Positions 1 through 7,161 of a DNA stretch of 11,008 nt are shown piece by piece. The notes beneath the pieces are model-generated. The model made no database searches. It was given only the letters and a program-made list of their open reading frames with translations, and had not been told where the DNA came from. Numbering within the stretch: position 1 is the stretch's first letter; the number at the start of each line of letters is the position of its first letter. The position numbers and the translations under genes are program-made. Source of the DNA: an uncultured Lachnospiraceae bacterium (GTDB taxonomy: Bacteria > Bacillota > Clostridia > Lachnospirales > Lachnospiraceae); the NCBI GenBank assembly GCA_910577645.1, contig CAJTOL010000050.1:1-11008 (forward strand), read 5' to 3'.

Positions 1-26
1 AGAATCGCAAATCTGTGGTGCAGAAC

Positions 27-53
27 CGTGTGTCCCCTTGTCCACTGAGGGTA
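27..53. repeat. 27-bp dispersed repeat, copy 1 (inverted relative to copy 2)
   Basis: The core CCCTTGTCCACTGAGGGTA (35-53) is found exactly, in reverse complement, at 2909-2927. Extending the match outward gives 25 of 27 identical bases (27-53 against 2909-2935). The copy lies about 20 bases downstream of the -10 box at 73-78, so it would be in the 5' end of the transcript made from that promoter. The ends of the core (CCCT...AGGG) are self-complementary. The function is unknown: it could be an operator, an RNA element, or a dispersed intergenic repeat. Confidence 0.85.
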
Positions 54-72
54 TGCCAAACTCATTAGCTTC

Positions 73-101
73 ATTATAAAAAATTGAAAATCCCATGTCA
101 A
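73..101 (-). promoter_or_regulatory. Perfect-consensus sigma-A promoter reading out of the left edge
   Basis: On the minus strand a -35 box TTGACA (101-96) and a -10 box TATAAT (78-73) are separated by exactly 17 bases (95-79), which is the full vegetative promoter consensus. Transcription should start near position 66 and run leftward out of the window, through repeat copy 1. It lies just after the end of the phosphatase gene, so it probably serves an unseen downstream gene. An ATG at 65-63 sits almost at the predicted start point and its frame stays open to the edge (21 codons), but it has no ribosome binding site and is not called as a gene. Confidence 0.8.
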
Positions 102-133
102 TGATTTGATAATGCAACGGCAAGATACAGCCC

Positions 134-814
134 TTAAGCCTCTACCCTCTTCCCGGTTCTAAAATCCACTACCTGGGACGGATTGTAATAGATTTTGTCC
201 GATTCCACCAGCACAGGAATCTTATCCTTTACTGCTGCAGAATATTTGACTTCCACGATGCTGACAGCGCAGTTTGGGGGAACACGATGATGCCAGAAGT
301 CTGTCGGATCCGGATAGACAGAGTTTAACAAGGCCCGCAGCGCGCAGCCGTGGGTAGCAATAAGGATGGTTTTATCCTGGTAAGACGATTCCGCCATTAA
401 CTCCTCTAAAAATTGCCTGGTGCGGGCGCAGACTGCCTCTATGGTTTCGCCGTCCGGGGCAGGAGTAAAACGGAAAGGATCCGTATAAAAAAGGTCAAAT
501 TCTTCTATTGGAACCGGAATCTGATAGTTGTGGGAGCGGCAGCCCAAACCTTCCCAGGATCCGAAGCTGATTTCCCGGATCCGCGGTTCCTCCTGAATCG
601 GAATCTGGCGATCTCCCAATACAATTTCTGCAGTTTGGCGGGCGCGGGCCAGGGGGCTGGTGATACACAAATCAAAGGGGATGTTTTCCATCCCCTTTGC
701 GGTTTCACGGGCCAGACGGATCCCGTTTTCGTTAAGCCTTGTATCTGTCTGGCCTTGCAAGCGGCCTGCTCCGTTCCAGTTGGTTTCTCCGTGACGGATT
801 ATATATAGGCGCAT
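134..814 (-). CDS. Histidine phosphatase family protein (phosphoglycerate-mutase-like)
   Basis: A 226-residue cytoplasmic protein of the histidine phosphatase superfamily (branch 1). The catalytic RHG motif is at the N-terminus (IIRHGETNWN, with R7 and the phospho-accepting H8). Arginines in SPLARARQTAE (53-63), E82 in REISFGSWEG and the second histidine H155 in ATHGCALRALL complete the expected active site. Family members remove phosphate from small metabolites (phosphoglycerate mutases, CobC-type phosphatases, broad-specificity phosphatases), and the substrate cannot be told from sequence. The ATG is preceded by AGAGG at good spacing. It starts 48 bases after the htpG stop with no terminator between, so it is probably co-transcribed with htpG and may share its heat-shock control. 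The family call is firm; a specific gene name is not justified. Confidence 0.9.
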   Translation of the reverse strand: MRLYIIRHGETNWNGAGRLQGQTDTRLNENGIRLARETAKGMENIPFDLCITSPLARARQTAEIVLGDRQIPIQEEPRIREISFGSWEGLGCRSHNYQIPVPIEEFDLFYTDPFRFTPAPDGETIEAVCARTRQFLEELMAESSYQDKTILIATHGCALRALLNSVYPDPTDFWHHRVPPNCAVSIVEVKYSAAVKDKIPVLVESDKIYYNPSQVVDFRTGKRVEA

Positions 815-862
815 CTGTTTCCTCTACTTTCACTATAAAGCTCTGCTGCCCGGCCCAAAGGC

Positions 863-2860
863 TTAGTCGGACAGCTTGCCCATTAACTCGTTGCTTCTGG
901 CAATAAATTTGGTCATACGCTCAGGGGTTAAAGAACCATGGCTTAACGCCGCCAGATCATAAAGCTGCTCACAGATATCCTTGGTGTAAGCGCCGTCCCT
1001 GTGTTCCAGAATGTGCTGTACCAGTTTGTGATTGGCATTTAATACCAGGGTTTCCTGAGATCCGAACATGCCCGGATCCATTCCGTACATATTGTACATC
1101 TTCATCATATCCTGCATCCTTCTGGATTCCTCGGATACGGTGATCATGGAAGCAATATTCTCATTTTTCAGCTTTTCTACCTTAATCGTCAGCTTGTCAT
1201 TCCCCAGCGCTTCTTTAAAAATCCCGGTAAGGGTGTCAATTGTAGCCTGGAACGCTTCCTTGTCCTCTTCTGCGGTTTCTTCTTTAAAGGTATCGGTTAA
1301 ATCCCCGTCAATACGCAGGAATTTGACACCCTCATTTTTCTGCTCCATGTGGTTGATAAAGGGGCTGTCAATATTGTGCTTTAAAATCACCGCATCCAGG
1401 CCTGCCTCTTTAAACATGTTGATATACTGGCTCTGCTCTTTTTCATCGGTTACATAGAATACAGTATTCTCATGCTTTTCTTTATTTTCCTCCAGGCACT
1501 CCGGCAGGGTCAGGTACTTGCCTTCCAGATTTTTAAAGATAATATAGTCCTTCATCTTGTCGGCGAATTTCTCATCTTTAATGCAGCCGAACTTGATAAA
1601 AGGATTAATGTCATCCCAGTATTTCTCATAATTTTCCCGATCCGTCTTGCACATTCCGGACAGCTTGTCAGCTACTTTCTTGGTAATATAGTCAGAAATC
1701 TTTTTCACAAAACCGTCGTTCTGCAATGCGCTTCTGGAGACATTTAACGGCAGGTCGGGACAGTCGATAGCTCCCTTTAACAGCATAAGGAATTCAGGGA
1801 TTACTTCTTTAATATTGTCGGCAATAAACACCTGATTGTTGTAAAGCTTAATGGTTCCCTCTAAGCTGTCGTATTCCATATTGATCTTGGGGAAATACAG
1901 GATACCCTTTAAATTAAACGGATAATCCATATTTAAATGGATCCAGAATAAAGGCTCCTTAAAGTCCATAAATACCTTGCGGTAGAACTCCTTGTACTCT
2001 TCCTCTGTACACTCATTGGGATGCTTATTCCACAGAGGAGTGGTGTCATTTAAGGCCACCGGTCTCTTTAAAATCTTATATTTCTCAGTAGCCGGGGAAA
2101 CCTCTACGATCTCCTTTTCTCCGTTTTCATTTTCCTTTTCTTCTGTCTTGGCTTCCTCCAGAATGGTCTCCACAATGGTATCTTTGTCCGTCAGCTCGTC
2201 CTTGTCAATGGTCTCGTACTGAGGGCCTTCGGCAGTGTTGGTAAGGAAAATGGGGGTGGGCATAAAGGCACAGTATTTTTCAATTACTTCTCTTGCCCGG
2301 TATTCGTTGGAGAATTCGGTGCTGTCCTCATTTAAATACAGGGTAATGGTGGTTCCAAAAAGCTCCCGCTCGCCTTCTCCCATAGAAAATTCAGCGCCGC
2401 CCTCAGACTCCCAGTGGACAGCTTTGGCATCTTCCTTGTAGGATTTGGTGTCAATGGTCACCTTGTCGGCTACCATAAATGCAGAGTAAAAGCCCAGGCC
2501 AAAATGACCGATAATCTGATCCTCGTTGGCCTTATCCTTATACTTTTCCAGGAAATCCTGAGCTCCGGAGAAGGCAATCTGGTTGATGTACTCCTCCACC
2601 TCATCCTCGGTCATTCCAAGGCCGTTGTCTGCGATAGTAATGGTTTTGTCATTGGGGTTTACCGATACTTCGATCTTATACTCTGTGTCCTCCGGCTTTT
2701 CAAACTCTCCCATCAGCTCCAGTTTCTTTAACTTGGTGATGGCGTCACAGCCATTGGAAATCAGCTCGCGGTAGAAAATGTCGTGGTCAGAGTAGAGCCA
2801 CTTTTTGATAATCGGGAATATATTTTCGCTGTTAATTGTCAGGCTTCCTGTCTTTGCCAT
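863..2860 (-). CDS. htpG: HtpG, Hsp90-family molecular chaperone
   Basis: A 665-residue cytosolic ATP-dependent chaperone of the Hsp90 family. The GHKL ATPase domain is clear: RELISNGCDA (31-40, with catalytic E32, Mg-binding N36 and D39), IADNGLGM (76-83), and the lid motif GHFGLGFYSAF (118-128). A highly charged linker follows (about 228-256). The middle domain carries the ATP-contacting arginine R376 in LNVSRSALQ, and the dimerisation domain follows to the end. There is no C-terminal MEEVD, as expected for a bacterial protein. It is longer than the roughly 625 residues of E. coli or B. subtilis HtpG, partly through the linker. The start is fixed by AAAGGAG about 10 bases upstream; a nearer ATG at 2867-2865 is out of frame. 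Its own promoter (2946-2974) and a CIRCE site (2982-3008) imply HrcA-controlled heat induction, and the phosphatase gene follows. Confidence 0.97.
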   Translation of the reverse strand: MAKTGSLTINSENIFPIIKKWLYSDHDIFYRELISNGCDAITKLKKLELMGEFEKPEDTEYKIEVSVNPNDKTITIADNGLGMTEDEVEEYINQIAFSGAQDFLEKYKDKANEDQIIGHFGLGFYSAFMVADKVTIDTKSYKEDAKAVHWESEGGAEFSMGEGERELFGTTITLYLNEDSTEFSNEYRAREVIEKYCAFMPTPIFLTNTAEGPQYETIDKDELTDKDTIVETILEEAKTEEKENENGEKEIVEVSPATEKYKILKRPVALNDTTPLWNKHPNECTEEEYKEFYRKVFMDFKEPLFWIHLNMDYPFNLKGILYFPKINMEYDSLEGTIKLYNNQVFIADNIKEVIPEFLMLLKGAIDCPDLPLNVSRSALQNDGFVKKISDYITKKVADKLSGMCKTDRENYEKYWDDINPFIKFGCIKDEKFADKMKDYIIFKNLEGKYLTLPECLEENKEKHENTVFYVTDEKEQSQYINMFKEAGLDAVILKHNIDSPFINHMEQKNEGVKFLRIDGDLTDTFKEETAEEDKEAFQATIDTLTGIFKEALGNDKLTIKVEKLKNENIASMITVSEESRRMQDMMKMYNMYGMDPGMFGSQETLVLNANHKLVQHILEHRDGAYTKDICEQLYDLAALSHGSLTPERMTKFIARSNELMGKLSD

Positions 2861-2908
2861 GATTCATGCACTCCTTTTCACTCTTTGTATTTTCATTCTT
2901 TTATTGGT

Positions 2909-2935
2909 TACCCTCAGTGGACAAGGGCATACACG
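2909..2935. repeat. 27-bp dispersed repeat, copy 2, in the htpG leader
   Basis: The core TACCCTCAGTGGACAAGGG (2909-2927) is the exact reverse complement of 35-53; the extended match is 25 of 27 bases. With a predicted start near 2939, this copy occupies roughly +4 to +30 of the htpG transcript. Read as htpG RNA, CCCUUG and UGAGGG can form a six-pair stem (two G-U pairs) around a five-base loop. It therefore lies in the leader between promoter and ribosome binding site, and could affect expression of htpG. Confidence 0.85.
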
Positions 2936-2945
2936 CCTCAAGGGT

Positions 2946-2974
2946 ATTGTAATACCAGAAAGAGAAAATGTCAA
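2946..2974 (-). promoter_or_regulatory. Sigma-A promoter of htpG
   Basis: On the minus strand a -35 box TTGACA (2974-2969) and a -10 box TACAAT (2951-2946) are separated by 17 bases. This is six of six and five of six matches to the consensus. Transcription would start near 2939, giving a leader of about 78 bases before the htpG ATG. The CIRCE dyad ends 7 bases upstream of the -35 box. Confidence 0.85.
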
Positions 2975-2976
2975 CG

Positions 2977-3008
2977 AAAAATTAGCACTCATGTTTATTG
3001 AGTGCTAA
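2977..3008 (-). terminator. Possible intrinsic terminator of the sulfatase operon, formed by the CIRCE dyad
   Basis: In the direction of the sulfatase operon, the 9-base-pair stem of the CIRCE dyad is followed directly by five T residues (2981-2977). It starts 16 bases after the sulfatase stop codon, and I see no other terminator between that gene and the htpG promoter. The stem has only four G-C pairs and a nine-base loop, so termination may be partial, with some read-through into htpG. Confidence 0.4.
2982..3008. promoter_or_regulatory. CIRCE operator (HrcA-binding site) upstream of htpG
   Basis: TTAGCACTC (2982-2990), nine bases, then GAGTGCTAA (3000-3008): an exact match to the CIRCE consensus TTAGCACTC-N9-GAGTGCTAA. 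HrcA is the known repressor at this element and is classically found at groESL and at hrcA-grpE-dnaK. Here the only gene it can serve is htpG, which reads away from it. The site lies upstream of the -35 box rather than over the transcription start, which is a less usual position. Confidence 0.95.
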
Positions 3009-3024
3009 CAAACCAGGTAAACTT

Positions 3025-4509
3025 CTAATTTTGGGCTATTTCTAAGCCATAATAGTCAAAAAGCTCTTCCGGAGCATCCATCTTAGCCATCCATTCTGCT
3101 ATGCTTTGTTTCATCCTGATTTCGGTTTCAGGAGAATGAATCGGATGGTTCTGTTCCGGATCCTGCTTTAAATCAAAGAGAAGATTACCATACTCCCGCT
3201 GAGCCGTTTGGAAATCATTTCCCATATTTCCAATCCGTATTAAAGGATAACCTTTGGAGAAGGAAAACGGCCTGGACAGAGTAAGTGTATAGGGATCTTT
3301 TCCAGACTGGACACGCCTTCTCATAAAATGTTGGCCAGCCATGGTATATGCGTCGGGAAATCCCGGTTTTTGCGGGGCCCGCATATAAACAAAACGGCCG
3401 TCCGTACAGTTGATCTGTCCACCGAAAAGGCCGAAACATGCGATTTTACGCGGTTCTTCCCGCTTTCCATTTCGGATAGGACGGCCTGTCATATTTTCCG
3501 GCAACTTTATGTGGAAGAAATCCAGAAGGGTAGCGGGAAGATCCACCGTCTGGATCAGATCCCTGCTCTCTTTTATATGGACCGTATCTCTGGGATCGTA
3601 TAAAAACAGCGGGATATTGGCCACTTCATTGTAATAAGGACCTGTATTTTTTCCCAGCCAGCCATGTTCTCCCAGAAAAAAACCATGATCTGTATTAATC
3701 ACCACCATAGTGTCCTGCCAAAGGCCATAGGTATCCATGGCATCCAGAATACGGCCCAGATTCCAGGAGCAAAAGCTTACCAACGCCATATTTTCCCGCC
3801 GATACCCATCTATCTGTTCCTGAAAAAGCCCGTCTGTCCTCCGGTAGTCCGGCCAGTCAAAAGCCTGGCCCTCTGACCGTGGCAAATGATACAAGCATCG
3901 GAATTCTTCCGGGGTATGAAAGGGCTCGTGGGGATCGAAGGTTTCTATATGTAAAAACCAATTTGGGGAATCGTGGTTTTCCCTGAGAAATTCCAGGCCC
4001 TGGTCAAAAGTAACCGTTTGAGGAAAGCTGGCAGTTTCCTGAGCATTTTGGCGGTTTATGGCATCCTGGACTCTTAAGTGAGGGACACGCCGATCCTTCA
4101 TTTCTTCTTCCAAGCTTAAAGTATCAGCCTTGCCATAAACTGGATCTCCTTCCTGGCCTCTGGAAAATTGGAAAGTTGAATACCGGGTATGGTATCCAAA
4201 TCCCTCATCCTCCCAATAATGGGTATGGTCAGTTGCCAAGTGAGTGTGAATTCCGTTATATTTCAAAATTTCCGGCATAGAGTCGTCAAAAGGTTCCAGA
4301 GCCGCCCAGCGGCAGTGGAGGAAGTTTTCTCTCCCTGTATGAAGCTCCCTGCGGGCCGGGATACAAGGCAAGCTTGCCGCGTAGCAACAGTCAAACCGGG
4401 TAAATCGCTGTTTTAAGCGCTCAAATTCCGGGGCGATTACTTCTTTACACCCATAGTTGGGAAGGAGCCTCCGGTTGAGGGAGTCAAAGGTTATCATAAT
4501 TGCTTTCAT
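3025..4509 (-). CDS. Cytoplasmic sulfatase (formylglycine-dependent, Cys-type)
   Basis: A 494-residue type I sulfatase of the alkaline phosphatase superfamily. Near the N-terminus, SLPCIPARRELHTGR (46-60) carries the C-x-P-x-R signature. C49 would be oxidised to the catalytic formylglycine by a maturase, in anaerobes a radical-SAM enzyme that is not encoded here. Likely metal and sulfate ligands are D9 (ITFDS), H194/H198 (FDPHEPFH), D274-H275 (NTDHGFFLGEHG) and K287. The start MKAIMITFDS has no signal peptide or lipobox, so the enzyme should act inside the cell. It begins 6 bases after the histidine kinase stop, with its AAGGAG inside the kinase's last codons. As the last gene of an ABC-importer operon, it probably desulfates an imported sulfated saccharide. 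A phosphonate or phosphodiester hydrolase role is possible in this superfamily but less likely given the motif and the neighbours. Confidence 0.9.
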   Translation of the reverse strand: MKAIMITFDSLNRRLLPNYGCKEVIAPEFERLKQRFTRFDCCYAASLPCIPARRELHTGRENFLHCRWAALEPFDDSMPEILKYNGIHTHLATDHTHYWEDEGFGYHTRYSTFQFSRGQEGDPVYGKADTLSLEEEMKDRRVPHLRVQDAINRQNAQETASFPQTVTFDQGLEFLRENHDSPNWFLHIETFDPHEPFHTPEEFRCLYHLPRSEGQAFDWPDYRRTDGLFQEQIDGYRRENMALVSFCSWNLGRILDAMDTYGLWQDTMVVINTDHGFFLGEHGWLGKNTGPYYNEVANIPLFLYDPRDTVHIKESRDLIQTVDLPATLLDFFHIKLPENMTGRPIRNGKREEPRKIACFGLFGGQINCTDGRFVYMRAPQKPGFPDAYTMAGQHFMRRRVQSGKDPYTLTLSRPFSFSKGYPLIRIGNMGNDFQTAQREYGNLLFDLKQDPEQNHPIHSPETEIRMKQSIAEWMAKMDAPEELFDYYGLEIAQN

Positions 4510-4515
4510 TTTATA

Positions 4516-6297
4516 TTATTCTCCTTTTTGAGAAGTTTCTTGCGCGGGAAGGGACACCGTAATAACCGTCCCCATATTAAACCAGCTTTCTGCAAAAACG
4601 CCAAAAGGCTTTCCGTATTCCAATTCAATCCGTTCCTGAATCAGGCGAATTCCTTTTCCTCCCACAATATCCCCGCTGACATTTTCCGCCATGGAAAAGC
4701 CGTTAATTTTGTCAACCTCATTCCTTTCCATGCCGATTCCGTTGTCTCCAACAGAAAGCATCAACACTTCTTTTTCTTTCCAAACCCTTACCCGGATTTT
4801 TATCTGTCCTACTTTTCGGGAGAGTCCATGTTTAAATGCATTTTCTACAATTGGCTGAAGAACAAAAGGGATCATCTCCAGAGCTTTTGTATCCTCTTCT
4901 ATCTGTGTCCATACTTCCAAACGTTTCCCATAAGTTTTTCGGATAATAAAAAAATAGTGTGTTAAAGCCTCCACTTCCTCCGCTACCCTCACCTTTCGGT
5001 TTTCATTTGCCAGGTTATATCGAAGCAGCAGGCCGAAAGCATCAGTGATCTCTTCTATCTCCGTGTTGTCCGATTCCACTGCAATGTTGCTTAAAAGCTG
5101 AAGGACATTGTAGATAAAGTGCGGATTAAGCTGAAGCTGGAGGATTTTTAAGCGGGCCTCCTTTTCGCTTAAATTTAGCTGGTATTCTTTCTTAATTAAA
5201 TTTTGAATCATCCGGATATTCTCGTGGCACTTGCTATAAAGAGCGCCAATCTCGTTATTCTTTTCGTAGACAGCGTCAAGTTCAAAATGCTCCGGAGTCA
5301 CGGCTTCTAAAGATGCAGTCAGGTTTTCTATGGGCCTGGAAATTTTTTTAGAGATACTTACCGACACACAAATCATAAAAAGCACTGCCAGAAGGCCGCA
5401 GAGGCCGTACATAGAGATATTCGTGGTAAAGGCTGAGTACAGATTGGATAGGGGGATTACCTTTGCCACTATCCAATCCGAGTCCTGCCAATTGGTGTAT
5501 TCTACCAGGCATTTCTCCTCCAGGCGGATGTTCAGCCATCCTTTTTCCTTCTGTTCCCTCTCTATTTTCTCTTGGATCAGAGGGATGTAATTTTTATGGC
5601 TATCCCTGGATGAGTAGTAAAAATTATAATTTTTGTTCAAAATCAGAACTTCTTCTTCCTCTGTCTTCAGATCCCGGATTAACTCTTTCCAAAAACTCCC
5701 CGCCAAAGTATACTGAAAAGCAAATGCTGTCTTTTTCTCAAAGGGCGATGAAAGAGCGACGGACACCATTAAGTCTCCCTCTTGATCCATAGCATACTGA
5801 TAACTTCCGGCTGCTCCAGAGGCAGTTTCAATCCACTTTTTTTCCTCTGGAATTAAAGTCTCATAGCGCCTGACAAAAGGCTTGTCATTGATTAGCACAT
5901 CTCGGTTCATAGAGTACAGACTTTTGGTCTTTGGCAAATACAGCCTGATGCTCTGAATATGGTAAGAATAATAGTACATATTACTGCATGCAATCCTAAG
6001 CTGTTCTTCCAAATCCCTTCTGCTCTCATCCCGAAACCCTGTAACTACCTCCCAAAGAGTTTCATTGGCTAAAATAGATCGTGAAGAATCTTCCAGGCTG
6101 GAAAAATAGCTGTCCAGACGGCTTTCAATGCTTTTTAGCAGCATCTGATTATACTGCAGGTAGTCTTTTTTGGTCCGCCGGAAGGAAAAGGTGAGAAAAA
6201 TAGTGGTAAGAATCAAGACCAAAGCCAAAAAAACCCCGGCAAAGTCCACCATTACCATCTGAAACATGGTTTTTCTTGTTTTTTTCCATCTTTTCAT
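4516..6297 (-). CDS. YesM-like sensor histidine kinase
   Basis: A 593-residue membrane sensor kinase of the LytS/YesM class. The first membrane helix (about 13-38) is followed by an extracellular sensing region of some 250 residues (about 40-292, dCache-like by length and position), then a second helix (about 295-316) and a HAMP-like segment (about 317-370). The His_kinase domain has LQLQLNPHFIYNVLQLL with phospho-accepting H393. The ATPase domain has QPIVENAFKHG (481-491), DNGIGM (518-523) and GGKGIRL (546-552). All catalytic motifs look intact. The start is supported by AAAGGAGG about 11 bases upstream. It lies 42 bases after the second permease and 6 before the sulfatase. Its partner should be the AraC-type regulator at 9511-10275, about 3 kb upstream, so the two-component pair is split around the transporter genes. 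It probably senses the transported glycan or its breakdown products. Confidence 0.95.
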   Translation of the reverse strand: MKRWKKTRKTMFQMVMVDFAGVFLALVLILTTIFLTFSFRRTKKDYLQYNQMLLKSIESRLDSYFSSLEDSSRSILANETLWEVVTGFRDESRRDLEEQLRIACSNMYYYSYHIQSIRLYLPKTKSLYSMNRDVLINDKPFVRRYETLIPEEKKWIETASGAAGSYQYAMDQEGDLMVSVALSSPFEKKTAFAFQYTLAGSFWKELIRDLKTEEEEVLILNKNYNFYYSSRDSHKNYIPLIQEKIEREQKEKGWLNIRLEEKCLVEYTNWQDSDWIVAKVIPLSNLYSAFTTNISMYGLCGLLAVLFMICVSVSISKKISRPIENLTASLEAVTPEHFELDAVYEKNNEIGALYSKCHENIRMIQNLIKKEYQLNLSEKEARLKILQLQLNPHFIYNVLQLLSNIAVESDNTEIEEITDAFGLLLRYNLANENRKVRVAEEVEALTHYFFIIRKTYGKRLEVWTQIEEDTKALEMIPFVLQPIVENAFKHGLSRKVGQIKIRVRVWKEKEVLMLSVGDNGIGMERNEVDKINGFSMAENVSGDIVGGKGIRLIQERIELEYGKPFGVFAESWFNMGTVITVSLPAQETSQKGE

Positions 6298-6339
6298 GGA
6301 AAACGATTCCTCCTTTTCCCTCCAACTGCAGGAGTTGTC

Positions 6340-7161
6340 TCATCCTTTCACAGCTCCCTCCATAACCCCGGACATAATTTTTTTCTGCATCATAAAATAA
6401 AATGCCAAAATAGGAATTGATGACAAAACTCCTGCGGACAAAAGCAAGTTCCACCGACTGGACACCAGTTCCCGGTAAAAGATAAGCTGGGACAAAGCAA
6501 TGGTTGTATTCTCCTTATGGGTCAAAAGCACCAGGGGCAGTGTAATATCATTCCAAAATTGAAGCGCATACAGCACTGTCACCGTGGTAGTCACCGGCTT
6601 TAAAAGCGGAAATACAATCCGCCAGTACAGAATCATACCACAGCAGCCATCCATTTTGGCTGATTCCTCCAATTCTACAGGGATCCCCTTGGTAAAACCG
6701 TGGTACAGCAACACCGCCATAGCACCGGACATCCCCATATAAACAGGAATCAGTGCAAAAGCGTTATCCCTCATACCAAGGATCTGAGTGACCTTTACCA
6801 TGGGGATCATAATCATCTGAAAAGGCACCATCATAGAAATCAAAATCAGCATCAAAATAGCTGCCGGAAGTTTTCCCCTGGTTCTGGAGAGAATATACCC
6901 TATCATAGATGAGGTAACCACCACCCCGGCCACAGAGGCCAGGATGATAATCATGGTATTAAAGAGTACCACCGGAAGGTTGGTGATTTGGTAAACCTCT
7001 ATATAATTTTTCCACTGGATTACCTTTGGAAAACCCACTGGTTCCATCAAAATCTCCTGAAAGGTCTTAAGGGAATTAATTACCACAATTGCCAAAGGAC
7101 TGATAAAAACCAGGGCTCCTCCTGTCCAGCAGGCATCAGCAGCCCATTTTTTCCATTTCAT
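6340..7161 (-). CDS. Carbohydrate ABC transporter permease, MalG-type (CUT1)
   Basis: A 273-residue inner-membrane permease with about six helices (roughly 14-34, 67-90, 100-122, 134-155, 190-212, 238-257). The cytoplasmic EAA loop that docks onto the ATPase is at 163-188 (ELEESAKMDGCC, then IVFPLLKP); it differs slightly from the usual EAA but keeps the central DG and the final P. Length and C-terminus match the MalG/UgpE side of CUT1 transporters. Its ATG overlaps the TGA of the preceding permease gene by four bases (ATGA), a sign of translational coupling. It forms a heterodimeric channel with that permease. No ATPase gene is present in the cluster, so a shared MsmX-like ATPase is expected. 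Confidence 0.94.
   Translation of the reverse strand: MKWKKWAADACWTGGALVFISPLAIVVINSLKTFQEILMEPVGFPKVIQWKNYIEVYQITNLPVVLFNTMIIILASVAGVVVTSSMIGYILSRTRGKLPAAILMLILISMMVPFQMIMIPMVKVTQILGMRDNAFALIPVYMGMSGAMAVLLYHGFTKGIPVELEESAKMDGCCGMILYWRIVFPLLKPVTTTVTVLYALQFWNDITLPLVLLTHKENTTIALSQLIFYRELVSSRWNLLLSAGVLSSIPILAFYFMMQKKIMSGVMEGAVKG

Noticed and set aside
1..65. Partial leaderless ORF from ATG 65 (MSLAYPQWTR...)
   Set aside because: Only 21 codons are visible, there is no ribosome binding site, and part of it is the repeat. Kept only as an alternative in the findings.
81..106. Weak hairpin ATTGA...TCAAT plus T-run after the phosphatase gene as a terminator
   Set aside because: Five A/T-rich pairs with a long loop. 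The T-run and TTGACA are better explained by the consensus promoter.
2783..3008. Open frames on the plus strand across the htpG leader, promoter and CIRCE region
   Set aside because: They run through the promoter, CIRCE and repeat, begin inside htpG, lack ribosome binding sites and resemble no protein family.
6323..6337. Small hairpin CAACT-N5-AGTTG before the histidine kinase, whose loop could pair with the kinase ribosome binding site
   Set aside because: The stem is five pairs with no T-run, and the pairing with AGGAG is short; likely chance.
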